This document shows, piece after piece, positions 1 through 5,519 of a stretch of DNA of 7,023 bases (positions are counted from its first letter, which is position 1; each line of letters begins with the position of its first letter). Below the pieces are notes generated by a model. It was not told the DNA's origin, searched no databases, and worked only from the letters and a program-made list of their open reading frames with translations. Source of the DNA: an uncultured Actinoplanes sp. (GTDB taxonomy: Bacteria; Actinomycetota; Actinomycetes; Mycobacteriales; Micromonosporaceae); contig CAKUMG010000290.1 in assembly GCA_934667465.1 (NCBI GenBank), forward strand, positions 1 to 7,023. Reading direction: 5' to 3'. Position numbers and translations under genes: made by a program.

Positions 1-210
1 GTCCACGACGGGCACCTTGTCGGCCAGGACCTCGACGGCGAGCAGCACCGCCAGGATCAGGACCACCCACCCGTTGGAGATCCACGACCAGCTCGAGGGC
101 AGGTCGATGACGTCGGTGTATCGGGCCAGCAGACCCATCGTGAGCAGGGGGATGTAGGCGTTCAGCCCGGCGGATGCCGCCAGGCCGGTTCCGGTGAGCG
201 CTTCGAGCAC
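1..210 (-). CDS. DUF4126-type membrane protein, N-terminal part
   Basis: Seen: reading leftwards from a GTG at 210-208 there is an open frame of exactly 70 codons to the window edge, so the C-terminus is missing. It begins V(M)[18 protein letters not shown] and continues with a hydrophobic stretch at about residues 8-30, a short polar link with Trp residues (ASP-LEU-PRO-SER-SER-TRP near 36-43), and a second hydrophobic stretch at about 47-63 ending ADKVPVVD. Known: the start '[20 protein letters not shown]' and the 'ADKVPVVD' segment are what I recognise from the DUF4126 family, bacterial integral membrane proteins of roughly 200 residues without an assigned function. The start is divergent from nucS, 59 bp away. 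The GTG has only a weak TGAG ahead of it. A possible minus-strand -10, TAGCCT at 254-259, would overlap the nucS -10. Family assignment is from memory of the pattern, without a search. Confidence 0.8.
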   Translation of the reverse strand, partial: MLEALTGTGLAASAGLNAYIPLLTMGLLARYTDVIDLPSSWSWISNGWVVLILAVLLAVEVLADKVPVVD

Positions 211-257
211 GATCTCAGCATGGCACCGCCGCGCACGCACCGCCGGACGGCGGAGGC

Positions 258-263
258 TACCCT
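258..263 (+). promoter_or_regulatory. Putative -10 element of a leaderless nucS promoter
   Basis: TACCCT fits the actinobacterial TANNNT -10 pattern and ends 6 nt before the GTG start of nucS at 270, placing the transcription start at or within a base or two of the GTG. A GGAGG at 252-256 lies 13 nt before the GTG, too far for a normal ribosome-binding site, which supports a leaderless reading. No clear -35 is visible. Confidence 0.5.
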
Positions 264-269
264 CGTGCG

Positions 270-929
270 GTGCGTCTGGTCATCGCGAAGTGCTCCGTGG
301 ACTATGTCGGCCGGCTCTCCGCCCATTTGCCGCTTGCCACCCGGTTGCTCATGGTCAAGGCCGACGGGTCGGTGTCGATCCATGCCGACGACCGTGCCTA
401 CAAGCCGCTCAACTGGATGAGCCCGCCCTGCAAGCTGCAGGAGGCGCCGGGCGTGTGGAAGGTGGTGAACAAGGCCGGCGAGGAGCTGCGGATCACCCTG
501 GAGGAGATCTTCCAGGACACCTCGTACGACCTCGGGGTGGACCCGGGCCTCGTCAAGGACGGCGTCGAGGCGCACCTGCAGGAGCTGCTGGCCGCGCACC
601 CGGAGACGTTCGGCGAGGGGCACACGCTCGTGCGCCGCGAGTTCATGACCGCGATCGGCCCGGTCGACCTGCTGCTCAAGGACCAGGCGGGCCGCTCGGT
701 GGCCGTGGAGGTCAAGCGCCGCGGCGAGATCGACGGCGTCGAGCAGCTCACCCGCTACCTCGAGCTGATGAACCGCGACCCGCTGCTCGCGCCGGTCAGC
801 GGCATATTCGCGGCGCAGGAGATCAAGCCCCAGGCCCGCGTCCTCGCCGAGGACCGCGGCATCCGCTGCGTCGTCGTCGACTACGACAAGCTGCGGGGGA
901 TGGGCAAGAACGAGCTCACGCTCTTCTGA
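270..929 (+). CDS. nucS: Mismatch-specific endonuclease NucS/EndoMS
   Basis: A 219-residue protein, full length for the family. Known: NucS (EndoMS) is the mismatch-specific double-strand endonuclease that replaces MutS/MutL in most Actinobacteria and some archaea, acting in the cytoplasm with the replication clamp. Seen: the GTG start gives [12 protein letters not shown]..., matching the family N-terminus. The N-terminal DNA-binding and dimerisation half includes R42 and the NWMSPPC motif at 48-54. The C-terminal RecB-like nuclease half shows D133 (GPVDLLL), E147 and K149 (VEVKR), Q159 and Y163, so the D-ExK-QxxxY catalytic set is intact. The tail MGKNELTLF at 211-219 is the short hydrophobic C-terminus described as the beta-clamp contact. 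Inferred: the enzyme is active. Transcription seems leaderless from TACCCT at 258-263, and the gene ends in a shared hairpin with the convergent transporter gene. Confidence 0.97.
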   Translation: MRLVIAKCSVDYVGRLSAHLPLATRLLMVKADGSVSIHADDRAYKPLNWMSPPCKLQEAPGVWKVVNKAGEELRITLEEIFQDTSYDLGVDPGLVKDGVEAHLQELLAAHPETFGEGHTLVRREFMTAIGPVDLLLKDQAGRSVAVEVKRRGEIDGVEQLTRYLELMNRDPLLAPVSGIFAAQEIKPQARVLAEDRGIRCVVVDYDKLRGMGKNELTLF

Positions 930-951
930 GCCGGCTCTTCCGAGCCGGCTC
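928..951. terminator. Perfect hairpin between convergent genes, likely bidirectional terminator
   Basis: The self-palindromic 10-mer GAGCCGGCTC occurs twice (928-937 and 942-951), separated by TTCC, so it can fold into a perfect 10-bp stem with a 4-base loop on either strand. It starts inside the nucS stop codon (TGA, 927-929) and ends 3 bp before the stop of the convergent membrane-protein gene (955-957). There is no U-tract, as is common in high-GC actinomycetes. Termination in both directions is inferred from position and fold. Confidence 0.7.
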
Positions 952-954
952 GGG

Positions 955-2451
955 CTAGCCGAGTTCGACCTTGTCCTTGTCGGTGGTGCCGGAGAGATAG
1001 AAGCGCCACGAGGCCACGGCGAGGACGGCCTGCGTCGCGACGCCGCTCCAGCCGAGCGGCAGGTCCTGACCGATCAGAATCAGCGACGGTACGCCGATCA
1101 GCAACACGTCGACGCCGGAGACCGCCGCGAGCAGCGGCCCGGTCGCCACCGATCCCATCGGCGTGTCCAGCGGCAGCAGTCCGTTGTCGACGAAGCCGGC
1201 GCGCGCCTTGCGCACCGCCGCCACCCCGCCGACCGGGCCGAGCGCGATCCCGAGCAGCCACCACGGGCCGGCCGGGAGGTGCCCGAGCGCCTGGAGCACC
1301 CCGAGGGCGAGCGCGGACCAGACCGTGGCGAGCGCGACCGGCACCACCGACCGCTGCAGCACGGCGTCGCGGGAGCTGATCCCGAGCATGCGCAACATCC
1401 ACGGGTTCCCGGTGTCGGTGCGCAGCGTCGCGGTGGTCACCCCGGCCGCGACCATGCCGCCGATCAGCACGACGGCCCCGAGCAGCCAGGGCGACGCGGC
1501 GGCGACGAGCGCGGGAAGGGCGGCGCTGCCGGCGAACCACAGCATCCGGCCCGGCCGCCGGCGCAGCAACAGCAGATCCTGGGCCACGAGGACGGGTACC
1601 CGGGCGGGCAGGCGCACCGAGCGCAGCCGCCGCCGGGACCACTGGCGCCGCTCGATCATGTCGACCACGAACGAGGGCTCGGCGGCGTACGCGGAGTCCC
1701 ACAGCGTGCCCGCGGTCCGCGCCGACTCGAGCAGGCTGTCGTTGGGTGTGCGGCCCAGGCGGCGTACGGCCAGAGCGAGCCCGGCGAGGCAGATCACCGC
1801 AAGCGTCCCCGCCACCGCGACCACGACGCCGGCCGGGGGCCACCCCGCGGGCGCGAGCGGCGCTGCCACGGCCGAGTCCACGACCAGCGTGCCCAGCCCC
1901 GCCGCCACGAGCAGCCCCGCGATCCGGTCCGACCAGGACGTCCACCGCCGGTCCTCCTGCGCGGCGAGCGCGACCAGGAACAACGCGACCGCGATCAGCG
2001 CACCGGCCAGCGGAAGCGTGCCCGCCAGGTCGCCGAGCGGCCGGGCGATCGCGTGCCCCGCGACGCCGAGGGCTCCCAGCGCGCCCGTCACCGCCGCCAG
2101 GGCCAGCGCCACCCCGAAGCCCGGCAGCAGCAGGGAACGCCGGCTGACCGGGGCCGTGAGCAGCCACGACGCGGCGGGGCGGCTGATGCCGAGCGGTCCC
2201 AGCCGGCGCAGGGTCAGATAGAGGGCGCCGCTGAGGGCGAGGATTAGGCCGGCGGCGGCGAGCCGGGAGACGTGCTGCTGGTCCGGCCAGACGATCGCCA
2301 GGAGCCGCTGGTGGATCATCCCGCCGACGATGAGCACGAACAGCAGCGCGAAGTACCAGTTGCCGGCGCGGTCGCCGAGGGTCGCGTGCGCGCGCTGCGT
2401 ACGGCTGATCCAGCGCCGCACCCGCCCGGCGCTGACCAGGGCCATGGTCAC
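955..2451 (-). CDS. Multi-pass membrane protein of an ABC transporter (DUF6297-like)
   Basis: A 498-residue integral membrane protein with about 12 hydrophobic segments, near residues 33-52, 62-81, 111-130, 146-164, 176-195, 206-228, 302-320, 322-340, 366-386, 394-412, 437-460 and 466-484. A soluble loop at about 230-300 is rich in Arg and contains WDSAYAAEPSF, ERRQWSRRR and a QDLLLLRRRPGR stretch. Two blocks of six segments on either side of that loop suggest an internally duplicated, ABC-2-like permease. The GTG at 2451-2449 overlaps the ATPase stop in a GTGA tetranucleotide, so translation is probably coupled; an ATG two codons further in (2445) is an alternative. The overlap strongly implies it is the membrane partner of that ATPase. 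The layout resembles the actinobacterial DUF6297 family, as far as I recall. Direction of transport and substrate cannot be told; export is the more likely since no binding-protein gene is nearby. Confidence 0.8.
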   Translation of the reverse strand: MTMALVSAGRVRRWISRTQRAHATLGDRAGNWYFALLFVLIVGGMIHQRLLAIVWPDQQHVSRLAAAGLILALSGALYLTLRRLGPLGISRPAASWLLTAPVSRRSLLLPGFGVALALAAVTGALGALGVAGHAIARPLGDLAGTLPLAGALIAVALFLVALAAQEDRRWTSWSDRIAGLLVAAGLGTLVVDSAVAAPLAPAGWPPAGVVVAVAGTLAVICLAGLALAVRRLGRTPNDSLLESARTAGTLWDSAYAAEPSFVVDMIERRQWSRRRLRSVRLPARVPVLVAQDLLLLRRRPGRMLWFAGSAALPALVAAASPWLLGAVVLIGGMVAAGVTTATLRTDTGNPWMLRMLGISSRDAVLQRSVVPVALATVWSALALGVLQALGHLPAGPWWLLGIALGPVGGVAAVRKARAGFVDNGLLPLDTPMGSVATGPLLAAVSGVDVLLIGVPSLILIGQDLPLGWSGVATQAVLAVASWRFYLSGTTDKDKVELG

Positions 2452-3134
2452 GGGGCCGCCGTCTGCAGTTCGGGCATGCCGATGCCGGTGGCGCCGGAGG
2501 CGGCCACGAAGGCGTCGTCGTGGCTGGCCATCAGCAGGCTGCCCGACCCGTCGAGATACTCGGTGAGCATCGCGGCCACCAGCTTGCGGCCGTCGGCGTC
2601 GAGGCGCTGCTCGGGCTCATCCAAGATCAGCAGGCGGCTCGGGCGCAGCAACGCCAGCGCGAGCGTGAGCCGCTGCTTCTGCCCGGACGACATCGAGGCG
2701 GGCGCCGCGTCGGCCTGCGCGGTGATGCCGAAACGCTCGAGCGCCTCGTCGACGCCCGCCTCCGCCGCGTCCTGCCCGTGCGCGCGGCAGACCAGCTCGG
2801 CGTGCTCGCGAACGGTCAGCCCGGGATACCAGGTCGGCGGCTCCACGGTGGTCGCCACCGCGCGCCAGAACTCCGGGGTGGACCCGGGCGGCCCGCCGAA
2901 GACCTCGATCTCCCCGGCGTCGGGGCGCTGCAGGCCGGCGATGCACCGCAGCAGCGTGGACTTGCCGATGCCGTTCTCGCCGGTGATGCAGACGCCGGCC
3001 CCGGCCGGCACGGTCAGGTCCAGGCCGGCGAGCACGGGCGTGGAGCCGTAGCTCACCGCGAGGTCGCGGACCTCGATCGCGGCGTCACGGGCGGCGGCCG
3101 GTTCGCCGGCCTGCGGCAGAGCGGAGAAGGACAC
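2448..3134 (-). CDS. ABC transporter ATP-binding protein
   Basis: A 228-residue nucleotide-binding subunit. Seen: an N-terminal extension of about 18 residues, Walker A GENGIGKST at 52-60, signature MSSGQKQRL at 148-155, Walker B LLILDE at 168-173, and switch-histidine SHDD with H205. Two loops are unusual: the Q-loop position carries Glu (E98, in VEPPTWYPGLT) rather than Gln, and the D-loop reads EQRLD (175-179) rather than the common S/N-x-LD. Family knowledge: Glu at the Q-loop is tolerated in several exporter-type ATPases, so the enzyme is probably active. The GTG start at 3134 has no Shine-Dalgarno sequence but has TAGCGT 6 nt ahead, suggesting its own leaderless promoter in the 22-bp gap after the aldehyde dehydrogenase gene. 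It powers the membrane protein encoded by the overlapping downstream gene. No drug, heme or antibiotic substrate can be assigned. Confidence 0.93.
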   Translation of the reverse strand: MSFSALPQAGEPAAARDAAIEVRDLAVSYGSTPVLAGLDLTVPAGAGVCITGENGIGKSTLLRCIAGLQRPDAGEIEVFGGPPGSTPEFWRAVATTVEPPTWYPGLTVREHAELVCRAHGQDAAEAGVDEALERFGITAQADAAPASMSSGQKQRLTLALALLRPSRLLILDEPEQRLDADGRKLVAAMLTEYLDGSGSLLMASHDDAFVAASGATGIGMPELQTAAP

Positions 3135-3140
3135 CGGCCG

Positions 3141-3146
3141 ACGCTA
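3141..3146 (-). promoter_or_regulatory. Putative -10 element for the ABC ATPase gene
   Basis: On the minus strand this reads TAGCGT, a TANNNT match ending 6 nt before the GTG at 3134, within the 22-bp gap after the aldehyde dehydrogenase stop. It suggests a leaderless transcript for the transporter pair in addition to read-through from the dehydrogenase. No -35 match is apparent. Confidence 0.45.
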
Positions 3147-3156
3147 GCAAAGGTGG

Positions 3157-4650
3157 TCACGGGCGCCGGCCGTACAGGAGCTTCACCGCCCTGACGATGC
3201 GGCGCACCTGGGCGGGCGAGCGCTCGAACGTCATCGCGGGCAGCACCGACGGTCCCCGCCGGACGGTGATGGCCTTGGGCACGGCGAACTCGCGCAGGCC
3301 GTCGTCGCCGTGGACGCGGCCGAAGCCGGAGTCGCCCACGCCGCCGAACGGCAGGCTCGCCATGCCGACGAAGGACAGCGACGAGTTGACCGCCACCATG
3401 CCCGCGCGCAGCCGCCGGGCGATCCGGATCCCGTTGGCTTTACCGAAGACCGAGCCACCGAGGCCGTACGGGAGCGCGTTGGCCCGCGTCAGCGCCTCGT
3501 CCGCGTCGGCGACCCGGGTGATCGTCAGCGTGGGCCCGAACGTCTCCTCGCGCACCGCCACCGACTCCTCGGGCACGTCCACCAGCACCGTCGGCGCCAC
3601 GCTCGCCCCCTGCACGGCATCGGCGCCGCCGACCACGGCCCGGCCCCCGGAGGCGAGCGCGTCGCCGATGTGCCGGCGCACGACGTCGACCTGGCCGGGC
3701 ATCGTCATCGGGCCGATCTCGGTGCCGAGACGCAGCCGCCCGGCCTTCTCCGTCACGGCGGCCACGAACGCGTCGTACACGGGGGCGACCGCGTACACCC
3801 GCTCGATGCCGATGCAGGTCTGCCCCGCGTTGCTCATGGCGCCCCAGACGGCGGCCTCGGCCGCGGCGGCGACATCCGCGTCGGCGTCCACGATCATCGC
3901 GTCCTTGCCGCCCGCCTCCAGCAGCACCGGCGTCAGCGTCTCGGCGCAGGCCGCCATGATCCGCCTCGCGGTGGCCGTGGAACCGGTGAACGCGATCTTG
4001 CCGACCCCGGACCGGCACAGCGCCGCGCCCGTCTCCCCGGGCCCGTGCACCGCCTGCAGCACCGGGTGCTCGGGCACGACCTCGGCGAACGTGTCCACCA
4101 GCCACTGCCCGACGACGGGGGTGTATTCGCTCGGCTTGAACACGACGGCGTTGCCCGCGGCGAGCGCGCCCCCGATCGCACCGGCCGGGATCAGCACCGG
4201 ATAGTTCCACGGGCTGATCACCCCGACCACCCCGAACGGCTGATATTCCAGGTGCCCCGAGTGCTCGGCGACGAGGATCCGCGACCGCACCCGGCGCGGC
4301 CCGAGCACCCGGCGCGCGTTGGTCGCCGCCCAGTCGAGGTGCTCGACCGCGGCCGTGACCTCCACGATCGCGTCGGCGAGCGGCTTGCCGGTCTCGGTGC
4401 CGAGCAGTGCGGCCAGCTCCTCCACCCGCTGCGCGAGCACGGCCCGCCAGCGCAGTAGCCTGGTCCGCCGCCCGTCGAAGCCGATCGAGGCCCACCACGC
4501 CCCCGCCACCCGGGCCCGCTGCACCGCGGCACCGACCGCCCCGGCGTCGGACACCGGCACGCGACCGGCCTCCGCACCGCTCGCGGGGTGGGTCGAAATC
4601 AGGACACCGTCCTCGATCACGGGCCGGCCGGGCGCGCGGGATGCCGTCAT
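3157..4650 (-). CDS. NAD(P)-dependent aldehyde dehydrogenase
   Basis: A 497-residue aldehyde dehydrogenase, normal length, oxidising an aldehyde to its acid in the cytoplasm. Catalytic set, numbered from the ATG at 4650: N149 (SPWNYP), K172 and E175 (FKPSE), the cofactor-loop FTGST at 221-225, general base E245 (LLEAGGK, usually LELGGK), nucleophile C279 (NAGQTC) and E369 with F371 (EETFGP). E175 next to K172 favours NAD over NADP. The C-terminal region has GGVGDSGFGRVHG followed by a basic, amphipathic tail (about 475-497, ending LLYGRRP). This layout, including the extra tail, resembles mycobacterial GabD2-type enzymes, but the substrate cannot be read from sequence. I chose the ATG at 4650 over a GTG 33 bp upstream because TAGACT lies 7 nt before it, because there is no ribosome-binding site for either, and because the upstream residues are unlike the family. 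The ATPase gene follows after 22 bp. Confidence 0.93.
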   Translation of the reverse strand: MTASRAPGRPVIEDGVLISTHPASGAEAGRVPVSDAGAVGAAVQRARVAGAWWASIGFDGRRTRLLRWRAVLAQRVEELAALLGTETGKPLADAIVEVTAAVEHLDWAATNARRVLGPRRVRSRILVAEHSGHLEYQPFGVVGVISPWNYPVLIPAGAIGGALAAGNAVVFKPSEYTPVVGQWLVDTFAEVVPEHPVLQAVHGPGETGAALCRSGVGKIAFTGSTATARRIMAACAETLTPVLLEAGGKDAMIVDADADVAAAAEAAVWGAMSNAGQTCIGIERVYAVAPVYDAFVAAVTEKAGRLRLGTEIGPMTMPGQVDVVRRHIGDALASGGRAVVGGADAVQGASVAPTVLVDVPEESVAVREETFGPTLTITRVADADEALTRANALPYGLGGSVFGKANGIRIARRLRAGMVAVNSSLSFVGMASLPFGGVGDSGFGRVHGDDGLREFAVPKAITVRRGPSVLPAMTFERSPAQVRRIVRAVKLLYGRRP

Positions 4651-4657
4651 GAACGTG

Positions 4658-4663
4658 AGTCTA
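4658..4663 (-). promoter_or_regulatory. Putative -10 element for the aldehyde dehydrogenase gene
   Basis: On the minus strand this reads TAGACT, 7 nt before the ATG at 4650, consistent with transcription starting at the A of the ATG. It faces away from the zinc-protein -10 at 4694-4699. The two -35 regions must overlap within the same 30 bp, so the two promoters could compete. Confidence 0.5.
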
Positions 4664-4693
4664 TGTCGGGTCAGGTGACGCACGCCTCACACG

Positions 4694-4699
4694 TACGCT
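4694..4699 (+). promoter_or_regulatory. Putative -10 element for the zinc-protein gene
   Basis: TACGCT matches TANNNT and ends 6 nt before the GTG at 4706. There is no purine-rich ribosome-binding site in front of the GTG (the bases between are TGACCG), so a leaderless transcript is the simplest reading. Confidence 0.5.
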
Positions 4700-4705
4700 T
4701 GACCG

Positions 4706-5056
4706 GTGAGCCCTCGCCGCAACCGCCCCAAGACGCGTGGCCGCGCCGACGCGCAGGCCGGCGCGCAGGACGGCGTCGACGAGGACCGCGTCCGCCGCGG
4801 CATCGGCGGCGTCCAGCAGTACCAGGACGGCGAGTGGATGGTCCGTTCCGTCTTCGGCGGCGCGGCGACCAAGGTCTACCGCTGCCCCGGCTGCATGCAG
4901 GAGATCCGCCCGGGCGTCGCCCACATCGTCGCCTGGCCGGCCGACGACCGCGGCGACGCCTCCGACCGCCGCCACTGGCACACCGGCTGCTGGCGCGCCC
5001 GCGACCGCCGCGGCCCGGGCATCGAGCGCTCCCGCAACGCCCCCCGCTACGGCTGA
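4706..5056 (+). CDS. Small zinc-binding protein with CxxC and HxxC motifs
   Basis: A 116-residue, strongly basic protein. The N-terminal 40 residues are low-complexity, rich in Arg, Ala, Asp and Gln, and probably disordered. A compact core follows: W44, then C60-P-G-C63, H73, and RRHWHTGCW with H90, H92 and C95. The C60xxC63 ... H92xxC95 spacing is that of a single treble-clef zinc site. The Arg-rich tail (RARDRRGPGIERSR) could contact nucleic acid. The same core pattern occurs in a small conserved actinobacterial protein, which I recall being labelled 'ATP/GTP-binding' in some Streptomyces genomes. No Walker motif is present here, so I do not support that label. Function is unknown; binding to nucleic acid or to a protein partner is a guess. 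The gene diverges from the aldehyde dehydrogenase, and its last 10 bp overlap the end of the convergent next gene. Confidence 0.85.
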   Translation: MSPRRNRPKTRGRADAQAGAQDGVDEDRVRRGIGGVQQYQDGEWMVRSVFGGAATKVYRCPGCMQEIRPGVAHIVAWPADDRGDASDRRHWHTGCWRARDRRGPGIERSRNAPRYG

Positions 5057-5403
5057 CCGAACGTCGCGACCACACCGATCGTGCCGACGATGTTGGCGTT
5101 GAGATCGTCCAGCTCCTCGGCCGGAATCCAGTACTCCAGGATGCTGTCGCCGCCGACCTGGTGAACCTCGTATGCGTCGAGGAACGAACGCCGGACCTCG
5201 AACCGGGTCACATACCCCACGCCTGAAGCCGGAACGTTCCAGTCCCGCGCGATCATGGTGGCGTACTCCTCGTTCAGCACCGGGTAGAAGATCGGCTGGT
5301 CCGGCAGCCGTGGCGGCCACGCGCGCCACCCCGAGCCCTCGACCAGCGCCAGCTCCTCCGGCCCCGTCGGCCGCCACAACGTCACCGTCTCCCTGTTCAC
5401 CAT
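5047..5403 (-). CDS. Conserved small actinobacterial protein, often labelled ADP-ribosylation/crystallin J1
   Basis: A 118-residue soluble, acidic protein without signal peptide or membrane segment. Recognisable stretches are TLWRPTGPEELALV near the start, WPPRLPDQPIFYPVLNEEYA in the middle, IARDWNV, GYVTRFEV, and LEYWIPAEEL near the end. I recognise this as a short protein widespread in Streptomyces and relatives. As I recall, it is often annotated 'ADP-ribosylation/crystallin J1', a transferred name. I see no ADP-ribosylglycohydrolase metal motif and would not assign that activity. Start choice: ATG at 5403 is given, but GTG at 5400 and GTG at 5385 are in frame. The last has AGGGAG just ahead and would give MTLWRPTGP, close to the family start as I remember it. 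The TAG stop lies inside the last codons of the convergent zinc-protein gene. Function unknown. Confidence 0.8.
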   Translation of the reverse strand: MVNRETVTLWRPTGPEELALVEGSGWRAWPPRLPDQPIFYPVLNEEYATMIARDWNVPASGVGYVTRFEVRRSFLDAYEVHQVGGDSILEYWIPAEELDDLNANIVGTIGVVATFGQP

Positions 5404-5507
5404 CCACCCATGATCGTCCCCCGGACGCCGCCGGCCACCGACTACCTCGCCCGGCGATCGACGCCGCGCGAGGGCAGTGATCAGCTTGGCGCCCGGTCAG
5501 GCACGCG

Positions 5508-5513
5508 GACAAT
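5508..5513 (+). promoter_or_regulatory. Putative -10 element for the DinB-family gene
   Basis: GACAAT (a TANNNT match except for the first base) ends 6 nt before the ATG at 5520. TTGGCG at 5486-5491 is a possible -35 with a 16-bp spacer. GGCGGG before the ATG is a poor ribosome-binding site. The rest of the 116-bp gap (5404-5519) shows nothing else I can name. Confidence 0.4.
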
Positions 5514-5519
5514 GGCGGG

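Noticed and set aside
194..958. 254-codon plus-strand frame overlapping nucS
   Set aside because: It is a high-GC shadow of nucS in another frame: Arg/Gly/Pro-rich with no recognisable motif, while the nucS frame has a full catalytic set.
881..2247. Long frames on both strands across the membrane-protein gene (428, 352 and 322 codons)
   Set aside because: Compositionally Arg/Ala/Gly/Pro-rich shadows; the 955-2451 minus frame alone has regular membrane segments, a coupled start and a partner ATPase.
2272..3194. Plus-strand frames opposite the ABC ATPase
   Set aside because: The minus strand carries all ABC motifs in order; the plus frames have no motif and biased composition.
3197..4498. Several 335-382 codon frames opposite or alongside the aldehyde dehydrogenase
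   Set aside because: The dehydrogenase frame contains the complete Asn/Lys/Glu/Cys catalytic set; the others are Ser/Thr/Pro/Arg-rich antisense or offset readings.
4651..4683. Upstream GTG start at 4683 for the aldehyde dehydrogenase
   Set aside because: No ribosome-binding site, the 11 added residues are unlike the family, and a -10 hexamer sits 7 nt before the ATG at 4650, inside that extension.
4706..5056. ATP/GTP-binding function for the zinc protein
   Set aside because: No Walker A or GTPase motif is present; only the zinc ligands are visible.
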